Positions 25,688-35,008 of a stretch of DNA of 64,000 nt are shown here, piece after piece. The position numbers were made by a program, and so were the translations under genes. The notes beneath the pieces are model-generated. The model was not told where the DNA came from, did not search any database, and saw nothing but the letters and a program-made list of their open reading frames with translations. Source of the stretch: Raoultibacter timonensis (GTDB lineage: Bacteria; Actinomycetota; Coriobacteriia; Coriobacteriales; Eggerthellaceae); the NCBI RefSeq assembly GCF_900240215.1, contig NZ_LT964679.1, positions 2,645,322 to 2,709,321 of the forward strand. The letters run 5' to 3'. Position 1 is the first letter of the stretch; each line of letters starts with the position of its first letter.

Positions 25688-27148
25688 ATGCCGAGCAGCC
25701 ATCAAGCAGGCGCGTGGTCAGGAGGAACCATCAAGCTGCTTTCCAAGAACAAACATCTTGCTTCGCTCTTTTGCGCACTCGGGTTCAGTATTTACTGGAC
25801 TTGGCTGCTATTCGTCCTGCTCACAGGATTTTTCTCGAGTGCCCAATCTTCCCCCGTCTTCGACAGTGCATGGTTTTGGTCGACGCTCGGCCACATTGCC
25901 ACCCTCGCCATGCTCGGTGCCCTGTCGAAACAGTATTCCCCCTACTCGAACAATAGGGCTATCCTGTTCGGATCGCCGCTTGTATCCATGCTCGGGTTTG
26001 CCATGATCCTTTACGCGAACGTTCTCGGCAGCGGATTGAACGGTGCTTTGATTTTCGGTGCCATAACCGTCGGGGTCGGAACAAGCGGGCAGCTTGTCTG
26101 TTGGTGCGAACTTTATTCGTCGCTCTACAGCAACAACAAGAAGCGCCTGATCCTCTCGATTGGCGTCATCGTTTCAGAAATCGTCTTTCTCGCTCTTGCC
26201 GTGCTCCCGCGGCCGGCAATGGTCGCCTCACTCTTTGTCTTACCGCTACTGTCGGCCCTCTGCGTGCACCTCGGCCTGAAGAAAAGCACTATCGAACCGC
26301 ACAGGGAAAGCTCGGATGAGGGGAGGCTCTCTTTACGATTCGCTCTGTTCTGCCTTGTGTATTCCATACCTCTCGGGTTCTTCCAGGTAAGATTTTTGTT
26401 CGGCTCAAACGATACCGTCTTGAGCTGGATCACGACTATTGCTTTCTCGTTCGCATTTCTTCTGGTCATTGTTGCGATCGATGGTTACATGGCGAGCAAG
26501 CGCGATACCTCGCTCATCCCGAAATCGGTCATCCCCTTTGCAATCGGGGGGTTGCTCCTCATTGCTACGTTCGGTGATGAGCGGGCCGCCGTTTCGGGAA
26601 TTCTCGTATACTCCGCACAGCAGCTTCTCACCATACTGCTCTATTCCGAGTTTGCTAAAATCGCTCACAACGGCCGTACGAGTCCGGCAAAAATCTTCGC
26701 ACTCGGCGTATGCCTCACTGACGGCGGCTTCATCCTCGGCATGCTCGTCGGCGAAATATCCATCACCTTTCTCGGGAGTTTCTACCTCGAATTAACGCTT
26801 GGCGTCGTGTATATCGTCGCGTTGGCCGGCTTTTTGCTCCTATCCCGGTTTCCCTCGGAATCGATTTCGAACGAAGACGACACAAGCGGCCGAGCAAATG
26901 CGAAAGCACCTTCAAGTTTGTCGACTGCCATGCAGAGCAAAATCGATCGAGCCGTAGCCGAGTATTCTCTCACCGTTCGCGAAACCGAAATGCTCAGCTA
27001 CATACTCCGCGGAAAAAGCGTCCCGGCCATCGCTTCAGAGACGTACCTTTCGCGCAATACCGTCAAAACGCACATTGTGCACATCTATCAGAAAATCAAC
27101 GTGCACAGCCGCGACGAACTCATTGCCTTTATCGAGAACCTCGACTGA
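25688..27148 (+). CDS. Membrane-bound LuxR-type regulator B
   Basis: About 486 residues from the ATG at 25688. Twelve or so hydrophobic helices precede the C-terminal HTH (LTVRETEMLSYILRGKSVPAIA then LSRNTVKTHIVHIYQKI). The start is uncertain: a perfect AGGAGG at 25720-25725 lies four bases before an in-frame ATC at 25730 and ten bases before CTG at 25736, and the membrane domain begins just after. Upstream codons in the same frame show no conserved character. GC is lower than in its neighbours. It precedes flavoprotein 3 by 200 bases on the same strand, which it likely controls. Confidence 0.82.
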   Translation: MPSSHQAGAWSGGTIKLLSKNKHLASLFCALGFSIYWTWLLFVLLTGFFSSAQSSPVFDSAWFWSTLGHIATLAMLGALSKQYSPYSNNRAILFGSPLVSMLGFAMILYANVLGSGLNGALIFGAITVGVGTSGQLVCWCELYSSLYSNNKKRLILSIGVIVSEIVFLALAVLPRPAMVASLFVLPLLSALCVHLGLKKSTIEPHRESSDEGRLSLRFALFCLVYSIPLGFFQVRFLFGSNDTVLSWITTIAFSFAFLLVIVAIDGYMASKRDTSLIPKSVIPFAIGGLLLIATFGDERAAVSGILVYSAQQLLTILLYSEFAKIAHNGRTSPAKIFALGVCLTDGGFILGMLVGEISITFLGSFYLELTLGVVYIVALAGFLLLSRFPSESISNEDDTSGRANAKAPSSLSTAMQSKIDRAVAEYSLTVRETEMLSYILRGKSVPAIASETYLSRNTVKTHIVHIYQKINVHSRDELIAFIENLD

Positions 27149-27194
27149 CGTCACTTTCGTAAACGCAGGTCAAAGCTATATCACCTCATTTGTA

Positions 27195-27213
27195 TGAGAC
27201 GAAAAACGCCTCA
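27195..27213 (+). promoter_or_regulatory. Inverted repeat upstream of flavoprotein 3
   Basis: TGAGACG-AAAAA-CGCCTCA, 7-base arms with one mismatch, in the 199-base gap before flavoprotein 3. A candidate regulator site. Confidence 0.4.
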
Positions 27214-27347
27214 ATGGTATGAATACGGCCTTCTTGTTGCACGGCATAGTTCTCGGTAGACCCCATTCGGAAACGTCTTGCGGACATACAACCGACCGAC
27301 GCTTTCGGACGCATCGGGAAGAGAACAAAGAACAAGAAGGAGCGAAC

Positions 27348-28898
27348 ATGAAAAAGGGAATCGACAGAAGGCAGTTCGTGGGGGGAGCCGGCATTCTCGC
27401 TGCAGCTGGCATGGTTGGCATGCTAGCTGGATGCTCGCAACCGCAGGCAAACGGAACCGGCGGCGATAAGGCAGTCGACACCCAACCGGCCCCGCAGAAC
27501 ATCAGCGAAACGCATGATTGCGACATTCTCGTTATCGGCTCGGGCGCAGCGGGTCTCGCCGCTGCCGTGCAGGCAAGCGAGCTCGGGGCAAACACGATCT
27601 GCATCGAAAGCCAATCCATACCCGGCGGCAACATGAACGGCGTTGAGGGATGTTTTGGCGTTGGCTCGCGTATGCAGCAAAAGGAAGGCATCGACGTGGA
27701 TCCCGGCACAGTTATCCGCCTCGAGATCGAACAGAGTCAATACCGCTGCAGCGGTCCGGGATACGTTGACATGGTTCACAATTCCGGCGAAAACATCGAC
27801 TGGCTTTTAGACAATGGCGTCACGTTCGGACAGGTTGATGTCGACAAAGGCGACATTTTGGTATTTCACCGTTTCGCGAAAGGATCGGGCGGCAAAGACT
27901 ACGTTCCCGCAATGGTGGCAGCAGCCGAGAAAAACGGCGTCACGTTCCTGTACGACACGGAAGGAACGGGGCTCATAAAAGCAGACGACGGATCGATAGT
28001 CGGAGCGTACGCCGAAACAAAGAGCGGCGGCACGATTCAGATCAACGCCAAAAGCGTTATCATCGCTACGGGCGGCTTTGCCGACAACGAGGAATACATG
28101 GCTGCATGCGGACTCGAACCCCAAAGCTATGTGATCGGCGGCGTTCCCGGTCACGACGGCTTAGGCCACCAGATGGGCATTGAAGCCGGCGTGCGCGACA
28201 ACCGCGGCAATTCGGCCATGCTTGCCGCCCTCAAAGTGCCCACCACTCCCGGCTACTACGAGAACGGCAAGTTCGATTTCGTCATCGGCGTTGCGGCTCC
28301 GTTTGCCGTTTGGGTGAACGAAAAGGGAGAGCGTTTCATCAACGAGGATTTCACCGCCGTGAACGCCATGTCCATGACGTTGCCCATCTGGCGCAACGAG
28401 CGGACGTACATCGTGATGGACACGCCGATGCTGAACGCGTTCCTGAATGGCGACAGCGATGCGCAAAAGCAACTCGAAGACGCCATCGCAGAAGGCGAAA
28501 TCCTACAGGCCGATACCCTCGACGAGCTCGCCGTCAATGCGAACATCGACTCCAAAACCTTTGTCGCAACCATTGACCGCTACAACGGATTCGTCGAATC
28601 GGGAACCGATCTCGACTATGGGAAATCATCTGAAATCATGATGTCCCTCGAGAGCGGACCGTTCTACGCAATCCACGTGATTCCCCAAGTGAACACTTCC
28701 ATCGGCTCACTGCAAACCGATCGTACCTTCCACGCAGTGAACGAGGATTACGAGCCGATCGAGGGGCTCTACGTAGTGGGCGTTGAGGGGGCTATGCTCT
28801 GGAACAACATCTACACCATCAACGTTTCGGGGGGCTGCAACGCCAACAACGTGAACTCTGGCCGTGTTGCCGCGCGTGACGCATTCGAGAATCTGTAA
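27348..28898 (+). CDS. Tat-exported lipoprotein FAD reductase (flavoprotein 3)
   Basis: A 516-residue flavoprotein with AAGGAG before its ATG. Tat motif DRRQFVGG, lipobox LAGC (about residue 29) and FAD motif VIGSGAAGLAAAVQA. The C-terminal part reads VNTSIGSLQTD where fumarate reductases have His-Thr-x-Gly-Gly, so both the His and the Gly pair are changed. It ends GGCNANNVNSGRVAARDAF, very like flavoprotein 5, indicating the two are closer to each other than to flavoproteins 1, 2 and 4. The substrate is unknown. Confidence 0.9.
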   Translation: MKKGIDRRQFVGGAGILAAAGMVGMLAGCSQPQANGTGGDKAVDTQPAPQNISETHDCDILVIGSGAAGLAAAVQASELGANTICIESQSIPGGNMNGVEGCFGVGSRMQQKEGIDVDPGTVIRLEIEQSQYRCSGPGYVDMVHNSGENIDWLLDNGVTFGQVDVDKGDILVFHRFAKGSGGKDYVPAMVAAAEKNGVTFLYDTEGTGLIKADDGSIVGAYAETKSGGTIQINAKSVIIATGGFADNEEYMAACGLEPQSYVIGGVPGHDGLGHQMGIEAGVRDNRGNSAMLAALKVPTTPGYYENGKFDFVIGVAAPFAVWVNEKGERFINEDFTAVNAMSMTLPIWRNERTYIVMDTPMLNAFLNGDSDAQKQLEDAIAEGEILQADTLDELAVNANIDSKTFVATIDRYNGFVESGTDLDYGKSSEIMMSLESGPFYAIHVIPQVNTSIGSLQTDRTFHAVNEDYEPIEGLYVVGVEGAMLWNNIYTINVSGGCNANNVNSGRVAARDAFENL

Positions 28899-28910
28899 GC
28901 AAAGTACGAA

Positions 28911-28951
28911 TCCCTGAGCCGTCATCGTATTACGACGGCTCAGGGAATTTT
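28911..28951 (+). terminator. Intrinsic terminator of flavoprotein 3
   Basis: 13-base perfect arms TCCCTGAGCCGTC / GACGGCTCAGGGA (28911-28923, 28934-28946), then ATTTT. Confidence 0.85.
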
Positions 28952-28966
28952 CGCCACTACGCCAAT

Positions 28967-28986
28967 TATAGAACATATGTTCTATA
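28967..28986 (+). promoter_or_regulatory. LexA-like (SOS) box upstream of the AlbA_2 gene
   Basis: A perfect 20-base palindrome whose core GAACATATGTTC (28971-28982) fits the Gram-positive and actinobacterial LexA consensus GAAC-N4-GTTC. A TATACT -10-like hexamer follows at 28994-28999, so bound LexA would cover the promoter. Confidence 0.65.
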
Positions 28987-29147
28987 AATATGCTATACTT
29001 ATACCTTGAGTCAAAGCAAGCGCTGCATGCTCACTCATATCACCCGCGCTCACGTTGAAGCAGCCCATGACGATTGATCCCTGTCGTCACCTTACGCTTG
29101 CAAGGCCCTCGTATTGTTCACGCAGAGGAACCGAGGGAGTGCTTTTC

Positions 29148-30221
29148 ATGATATACGACAAAATCGCTGAAACCGACCAATGCGGGTTCAAGCAAGAACT
29201 TGAAACGGGAAAACCGAAGAGCTGGCTAAAAACCGTATGCGCTTTTGCGAACGGTCATGGAGGCGTGATCGTTTTTGGCGTGCGGAACGATATCGAAACA
29301 TACAGCTTCGATATCGTTAAAGCGACCTACTACGACCGGCCGCACAAGCCCTTCGAGAGCGAAGACTTCGTTTCGTTCGGCCTCGCAACGCGCCAGGGAA
29401 AGCTTACCAATGCCGGCATTTTAATGGCCGACCAATGGATACTCCGACAAAACAGAATATTCTGCACCCGATGGAACGGGCAAACCAAAGCATCTTCGAT
29501 AAAGGATGCACTCGATGACCACGAGTACGAAGGATGCCTGCTACGATTGTTGAATAGAGGAAAAGATTTCGTCGAGACCCATAACGAAATCGGATGGACG
29601 AAAACCCCTGACAGCCGGATCGAAGAACCAAGCTATGCACCGCGTGCGGTTGAAGAAGCGATGGTCAATGCCCTCATCCATCGTGATTATCTCAACGGCG
29701 GAGCTGAAGTGACGATCTTCGTATACGACGATCGTCTGGAAATCACTTCGCCAGGCAGCAAAGTCGACGGTCCCCTTCCCCCTGAGGTCGATGTTACAAA
29801 AATCACAAGCCAACGGAGAAACCCTATCATCGCCGATCTGTTTCAAAGACTCGGTTTTATGGAGCGCCGCGGAAGCGGCTTGAGAAAGATTCGCGAGGAA
29901 ACAGCACGGTGCGCAAACTATCGGGAAGAATTCCTACCGCTTTTCATTGATGACGGACATACGTTTACCGTCATTCTGAAAAACATGAACTACCAGAGCA
30001 AAAGTAAACCCGACCAAGTGACTGACCAAGTCAAGAGAATGCTTGATGTTCTTGGCTGCGATTCGTTATCAGCGCTAGAAATAATGGAGAGACTTAGCCT
30101 ATCGCATCGTCCCTCGTTCCGAACAACGTATCTCGTTCCTGCCCTCAATCTCGGCCTTATCGAGCGCACTATTCCCGACAAACCCAACAGCCGCCTGCAA
30201 AAATACCGAAGGATACGTTAG
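29148..30221 (+). CDS. AlbA_2-domain (RecG-like) ATP-binding/HTH regulator with shortened N-terminal domain
   Basis: A 357-residue protein. The start of an AlbA_2 (Schlafen-type) domain is present (FKQELETGKPKSWLKTVCAFANGHGG, then VFGV), but the sequence jumps from VFGVRND to the region preceding LTNAGILMAD. Compared with my recollection of the family, about 70-80 residues are missing, in frame. The middle has the conserved ALIHRDYL and ERRGSGLRKI motifs (HATPase_c_4 domain), and the C-terminus has a winged-HTH-like end. GAGGGAG precedes the ATG. GC is visibly lower than its neighbours, suggesting transfer. A LexA-like box lies upstream. Confidence 0.85.
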   Translation: MIYDKIAETDQCGFKQELETGKPKSWLKTVCAFANGHGGVIVFGVRNDIETYSFDIVKATYYDRPHKPFESEDFVSFGLATRQGKLTNAGILMADQWILRQNRIFCTRWNGQTKASSIKDALDDHEYEGCLLRLLNRGKDFVETHNEIGWTKTPDSRIEEPSYAPRAVEEAMVNALIHRDYLNGGAEVTIFVYDDRLEITSPGSKVDGPLPPEVDVTKITSQRRNPIIADLFQRLGFMERRGSGLRKIREETARCANYREEFLPLFIDDGHTFTVILKNMNYQSKSKPDQVTDQVKRMLDVLGCDSLSALEIMERLSLSHRPSFRTTYLVPALNLGLIERTIPDKPNSRLQKYRRIR

Positions 30222-30248
30222 CGGCACCGTGCGCACCCAACACTACCC

Positions 30249-30290
30249 AAGGTCGCGATCGCCCGTAACAGCGATCGCGACCTTGTTCCT
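30249..30290. terminator. Bidirectional terminator
   Basis: 14-base perfect arms AAGGTCGCGATCGC and its complement (30249-30262, 30271-30284), 8-base loop, then GTTCCTTT on the plus strand. It lies between convergent genes. Confidence 0.8.
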
Positions 30291-30329
30291 TTCAAGAAGA
30301 ACCTGGGCGAGCCCGCAGGCTCGAAGCCC

Positions 30330-31415
30330 TTACGAAACGGTGAACAGGAGCGTCGCCGCGAGAGGCGATACGTTTCCGTCAGCGGTTTTGGCACGCACAG
30401 TCATCTCGTAGTCACCCGTCTGCTCGAACGAAGTCGTAAACTGCCAGTTCACCCACTTGTCGGCCGTTGCGCCCTCGGTTTCGCACGTAGTCCAGGTGCG
30501 TCCGCCGTCGAAGGTGAACTCGATCGCCGTAATCGGACTGCCCAGATCGTCGGCAACTCCCTCGAAGGTTATCTCGTCGCCCGCGGCGAACGTGCACCCG
30601 TCGGCATAGTTCATGATGTTAATTTTGTTGCGGTAGCACGGATCGGCCTCTTGCACCTCGGGCACCGACTCTTCGCGCGTCAGCTCGATATCGGTGATAT
30701 TGCGCGTGAAATACCGCGCAACCGTTTCGGGCATCCACAGCTGCAAGCTCGAACCTTCGGTGGCCGTGGTCAGCTCCTGCCCGTTTACTTGGTACACGAG
30801 CATCGCGTTCTTCTCAAGCGCATAGCGCAAAGGAAGCGGTTGCCCGAAGCCGTCGGCGCCGTAGGCCGTAATCGTGTTCACGCCTTCCTCGAGATCCGCC
30901 ATCTCCACGATGGAGGAAAGCGGCACGCCGAGCACGGCCGCCTGGCCGAGAGGGGCGCCCGTCGCACACGAGCAGGCCATGAGGGTTTCCTCGCTCGCAT
31001 CCTCGGCGAGCTCGCTCACGTCTATCGTGAGGTTCTTCTCGATATGGCCGCCCACGTTAACGTAGTAGCTGGCTACCCCCTCGGCATCGGTCGTCAGCTC
31101 GACGGCGGGCTTCGAGCACATCGAGGTCAACGCCGCCCCGAATACGTTGAACAGCTCGTCGTTCGGTGTCGTTCCCAACTGGTTGAACACGAAGGTTCCC
31201 TGGACGTCCGAAGCCCGTACGTATCCCGACTCGTCTTCCAAATCAAGCCATGATGCATCGATGGTGTTGCCGTTGCTGGTATGGATCGTCCCCTCTGGGG
31301 CGCCCGAAGCATCGGCGGCACTCGGGTGCAGAGCGCTCAGGGCGAACCCCGACCCCGATAACAGCAGCATCGCTCCGGCAGCTCCAGCCAGCATTCCGCG
31401 GTTTCTTTTGTTCAT
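30330..31415 (-). CDS. Exported sulfite-oxidase-fold protein (module 1, second gene)
   Basis: A 361-residue protein from the ATG at 31415 (ATG 31421 and GTG 31424 are alternatives). A signal peptide covers residues 1-35. A molybdopterin-oxidoreductase (sulfite oxidase) type domain follows: MACSCATGAPLGQAAVLGVPLSSI lies where such enzymes hold the Mo-ligand Cys. The C-terminus is the Ig-like dimerisation domain (FTFDGGRTWTTCETEGATADKWVNWQF). No heme motif is present. It is 15 bases downstream of its partner, so the two are co-transcribed and probably form a complex. The substrate is unknown. Confidence 0.85.
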   Translation of the reverse strand: MNKRNRGMLAGAAGAMLLLSGSGFALSALHPSAADASGAPEGTIHTSNGNTIDASWLDLEDESGYVRASDVQGTFVFNQLGTTPNDELFNVFGAALTSMCSKPAVELTTDAEGVASYYVNVGGHIEKNLTIDVSELAEDASEETLMACSCATGAPLGQAAVLGVPLSSIVEMADLEEGVNTITAYGADGFGQPLPLRYALEKNAMLVYQVNGQELTTATEGSSLQLWMPETVARYFTRNITDIELTREESVPEVQEADPCYRNKINIMNYADGCTFAAGDEITFEGVADDLGSPITAIEFTFDGGRTWTTCETEGATADKWVNWQFTTSFEQTGDYEMTVRAKTADGNVSPLAATLLFTVS

Positions 31416-31430
31416 CGTCATCACCCTCGC

Positions 31431-33092
31431 TTATTTCTCGTCCGCGGAGGTTGCATCCGCGCTCCGATCGACCTTGATGATCTCGTCGTCGGAAGGCATC
31501 TCGTCTTTGGCGTTGACCAGCACCTCGTGCGCTTTGTAGCTCACATCGCCATCGACGGTGGTGCCGCGAACGCTTAGAACGTATGCGCCCTCTTGCTCGG
31601 GCGTGAAGGTGAAGTTCCACCAGATCCACTTCGCCGTGTCCACATCGCCGACGTCGTAGGACGTCCACGTTTCGCCGTTATCCATGGAGAATTCGATAGT
31701 CTTCATCTGGCGGTCGAAGGCGTCGGCGTACCCGCTGAACGTAAAGGGCTTGCCGTTTTCGATGATGAGCCCCTCGGGAACGTCGCATATGGTGACGTTC
31801 GGGCGGTTCACATGTTCTCCTTCTTGGTTGACCTGGCCGCATATGCGCTCGTCCATAACGTCGGACGACACGTGGTATCCGCTGATCTGCTTTGAGAAGA
31901 TCTGCGCATCATAGGTTTCCTGCCAATGCGTTACCGGGAACCCGCGACGGGCATCGAGGTACTCCCCGCCCATCTTGTACACCAGGTACCCGTTATCGAG
32001 GGCCGAAAGGTCGAACCCGCTGCGCGAGGATCCGTCTGCGCGGATCACGCGAACGCTGTTCGTACCTTCCGTATAGCCGCCCGCTTTTTCGATGAGCCAG
32101 CTTACCGGGATGCCGGTAATCTCAACCTGGCCGATGCCGCCACCGCCGATGGGATTGAGCTCGCACACCATTTTGGAAGGCTTCGTCACCACGACGCCCG
32201 CCTCTTCCGCTTCCTTCACCAGATCGGGAAGCTTCGCCGTAAAGGGCTTGTTCACGTTGCCGTCGATGGTGATCTCCCACTCGTCGAACATGCTCTGAGG
32301 CAGGTCGATGTCGAGTCCCGCCGGGCTACAGGCGTAGCGCATGTGATCGTAGTATCCGTGGACGAAATCGTAGCTGTACAGCTCGTCCATGTTCTGCACC
32401 TTGTCCTGCGTAAGCGAGAATTCGCCTTCGACGTTTTCCACCTTGTTGATGCCCTGCAAAGCCTCGTGCTTCACGTTATCCCATAGCTGCATGCCGTTCC
32501 CATCGCCCGTCGAATCGTGGCACGATTGGCACGTACCGAAAAAGCCCTCGGTAAACTTCGGGTTGTTGCGCGTATTGAAATGGATGCTGTGCATAAGCCG
32601 TCCGAAATCGTCCCCGTTGTCCCGATGGCATGAGATGCACTGGTTCACATCGCTGTACGTTCCCAGCGCATCGTTGTCGATGACTGCATGCTTGTACTCC
32701 ATCGACTTTATCGTCGAGTTCAGATCAACATGGCACCCGTTGCAGCCGCGGTTGTCGGCATCGAGGTAAAAGGTGTTGTAGGAAATGGTCCAACTCTGCT
32801 GCATCCAGTGCGGGCACTCGTATTCGGTCGGCGTGCGCTGCACCAACTGGCCGTTGGGGTACTCGAGGATCTTCGGGGCGTAATCCTCGGCGATCTGATC
32901 CCACTTGTCGTAGTTTTCGATAATGTACTCTTTGCCGGGATACTGCACATCCCCGTCCGGTTCGCCGCCCCGAACTATCTCGTCGGCCGTCGAAGCGGAA
33001 TCGGCAGCCAGTGCCGGCGCAACCCCGCACGCAACGATGAGCGCGCAAACGCTCAGTATTCCCGCAATCGCGCTCAAGCGCTTTCTTTTCAT
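31431..33092 (-). CDS. Triheme cytochrome fused to sulfite-oxidase-fold molybdoprotein (module 1, first gene)
   Basis: A 553-residue exported protein. A signal sequence (with a possible lipobox Cys at 22) precedes a triheme c-type cytochrome domain: CNGCH (117-121), CISCH (152-156) and CQSCH (188-192). A molybdopterin-binding sulfite-oxidase-type domain follows, in which Cys310 (MVCELNP) stands at the expected Mo-ligand site and ITGIPVSWLIEKAGG is conserved. The C-terminal domain is the Ig-like dimerisation domain (SMDNGETWTSYDV). Electrons could flow directly between the Mo site and the hemes. Sulfite or another oxoanion is possible but not shown. Confidence 0.88.
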   Translation of the reverse strand: MKRKRLSAIAGILSVCALIVACGVAPALAADSASTADEIVRGGEPDGDVQYPGKEYIIENYDKWDQIAEDYAPKILEYPNGQLVQRTPTEYECPHWMQQSWTISYNTFYLDADNRGCNGCHVDLNSTIKSMEYKHAVIDNDALGTYSDVNQCISCHRDNGDDFGRLMHSIHFNTRNNPKFTEGFFGTCQSCHDSTGDGNGMQLWDNVKHEALQGINKVENVEGEFSLTQDKVQNMDELYSYDFVHGYYDHMRYACSPAGLDIDLPQSMFDEWEITIDGNVNKPFTAKLPDLVKEAEEAGVVVTKPSKMVCELNPIGGGGIGQVEITGIPVSWLIEKAGGYTEGTNSVRVIRADGSSRSGFDLSALDNGYLVYKMGGEYLDARRGFPVTHWQETYDAQIFSKQISGYHVSSDVMDERICGQVNQEGEHVNRPNVTICDVPEGLIIENGKPFTFSGYADAFDRQMKTIEFSMDNGETWTSYDVGDVDTAKWIWWNFTFTPEQEGAYVLSVRGTTVDGDVSYKAHEVLVNAKDEMPSDDEIIKVDRSADATSADEK

Positions 33093-33379
33093 GGTCTCCT
33101 CCTTTTCTCGTCATGTGCGGGTTCGGTATCCCTGCACTTCTTCTCCCTTCCTGCTAGCTCACTTCCGCACATGCTTGCGCTCATGGTAAGAACGGACGCG
33201 CATGCGCACCATCAACGCGTTCGGGTGAAATGGTTCGACGGGGGTGTTCGGGCATCCCCCATACCGGTTGATATGATGACCTTAAGCCTCACCCCTCGTC
33301 GCCTTCGCGTATAATGGTCTCGCCGTGGGGGCGGCATGTCGGATACAGCATGGTGCACGGCAGGGAAAGGGGGAAGGCA

Positions 33380-34975
33380 ATGGTTCGTACGCGACGCATC
33401 AACCGTTGCGCTCTTCTTGCCTCCTTGGGGCTGTCCGTCAACCTGATCTGGTGCACGCTCGCAGGCCATGCGATGGGGTTTTCGGCAACGCCCGACGAAC
33501 TGGGCCTCCCCGTTAATTCCCGGCTTTTCTTCCTGCTCGGCATTTTCGCTGTGGGAGCGGCTTTCGTAGTCGTGCCCCGCATCCTGCGCGAGCACGATCG
33601 CCCGCTTACCTACGTGCTGCCGTTCGCCTCGTCGGTCGGTACCGCCTGCTTTGCCCTCGCTGCGCGGCAGAGCCTGTTTCCGCCGGCCGTTCTGGCCGTT
33701 GTGGGGCTCGTCGTTTTCGGTATAGGGTATTTCTGGATCGTCGCGCGCTACAACCTCTTGCTTGCAAGAACGCAGACCTTCGCCTGCGCCGCTTGGTGCA
33801 TCGTTGCAGCGCTCGCCGTCGAATCGCTCGTACTGCCGTTCTTCGAGGCGTTCGTGCCGCCGATTTTCCAGATCGTCACCGCCATAGCGCTGCCGCTCGT
33901 TTCGGCGCTTTTGTTCGAGGGAACGAGGAGGGCCGCCATTGTTTCCTCTGCCGCGGAAACCGATGGTGCCCTATCCGAAGACCGGGCACAGCGTGCGGGC
34001 TTCCCATCGCAACCGCGCACGACGTCCGGCGACTGGAAAAGCCTGCTGGTTCTCGTGATAAGCGTGTCGGTTCTGCTCGCCACGGTTCGATCGTTCAGCT
34101 CGATCGGGCTGTGGGGTGCAAGCCCCACAGCGGGCATCGACGTTGCCGTGAGCCTTCTCTGCTGGGCAGGATCGACCGCATTGCTTGCGCTGTTCGCCGC
34201 CGTCGCCCTGGTCAAGACGGCTCGATGGAACCTGAAAACGCGCTTCCAGCCGGCCATCCTCGTCGTCATATGCGGGCTTTTCCTCGTTGCAGCCCAGCAA
34301 TCGCCCGCCGAAGCGAGCGCACCGCTCGTCAACGAGCTCATGAGGCTCGACGATTCGTGCGCCCATGTGCTGTTCTGGGTAGTGGTTATCGCGACCATCG
34401 ATGCGCTTCCTATGCCGTCGTACCGCGTCGTGGGGATCGCGGCCATCGCCTATGCAGCATGCTCGATGCTGTGGGTGCTTCTCCTCGGCAGCGGTACGCT
34501 CGTGAACGGCGTGATCGCACTTGTCATCGTTTATGTGCTCACAGTTGTGGCCATGCATAGCGAATGGCTGGGAGCCGCGCGCGAAAGCGAGGGAGCCGCG
34601 CCTTCTCATCCCGCAAACCCCGATCGGCCATCGGGCTTCGGGCAAGCGGGCGCACCCCTCGGCACCGAGGAGCGCACCGCTTTCGCCCATGAGAGAACGG
34701 CTTCGCTTTCCGGCAGGCAGGTATCGCAGATCATCACGAGCCGCTGCCAGAGCCTTGCCGTAGAGCGCAGGCTCTCCCCGCGTGAAACCGAGGTGTTCAT
34801 CCTGTTGGCCCAGGGGCGCACGCGCGCGCTGATCCAAGAAGAGCTCGTGCTGGCCGAGAATACCGTGAAGACGCACATCGCCCATATCTACGCGAAGCTC
34901 GACGTGAACAACCGGCAGGACATGATGGATCTGGTGCTAGGCGCGTCGAGCGACGGCAAGACCCCGAACGCATAG
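33380..34975 (+). CDS. Membrane-bound LuxR-type regulator C (module 1)
   Basis: A 531-residue protein. About twelve membrane helices precede a C-terminal HTH (LSPRETEVFILLAQGRTRALIQ and AENTVKTHIAHIYAKLDV). The ATG at 33380 has AAAGGGGGAAGG upstream and starts the helix region. It is divergent from the module 1 enzyme genes. It is clearly a paralogue of regulator D: both begin with the same SLGLSVNLIWCTLAGH-type segment and share GTACFALA and the HTH. Confidence 0.9.
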   Translation: MVRTRRINRCALLASLGLSVNLIWCTLAGHAMGFSATPDELGLPVNSRLFFLLGIFAVGAAFVVVPRILREHDRPLTYVLPFASSVGTACFALAARQSLFPPAVLAVVGLVVFGIGYFWIVARYNLLLARTQTFACAAWCIVAALAVESLVLPFFEAFVPPIFQIVTAIALPLVSALLFEGTRRAAIVSSAAETDGALSEDRAQRAGFPSQPRTTSGDWKSLLVLVISVSVLLATVRSFSSIGLWGASPTAGIDVAVSLLCWAGSTALLALFAAVALVKTARWNLKTRFQPAILVVICGLFLVAAQQSPAEASAPLVNELMRLDDSCAHVLFWVVVIATIDALPMPSYRVVGIAAIAYAACSMLWVLLLGSGTLVNGVIALVIVYVLTVVAMHSEWLGAARESEGAAPSHPANPDRPSGFGQAGAPLGTEERTAFAHERTASLSGRQVSQIITSRCQSLAVERRLSPRETEVFILLAQGRTRALIQEELVLAENTVKTHIAHIYAKLDVNNRQDMMDLVLGASSDGKTPNA

Positions 34976-35008
34976 CCGGCTCGACCCGCCGTTCCCCGCA
35001 GCAGCCGT

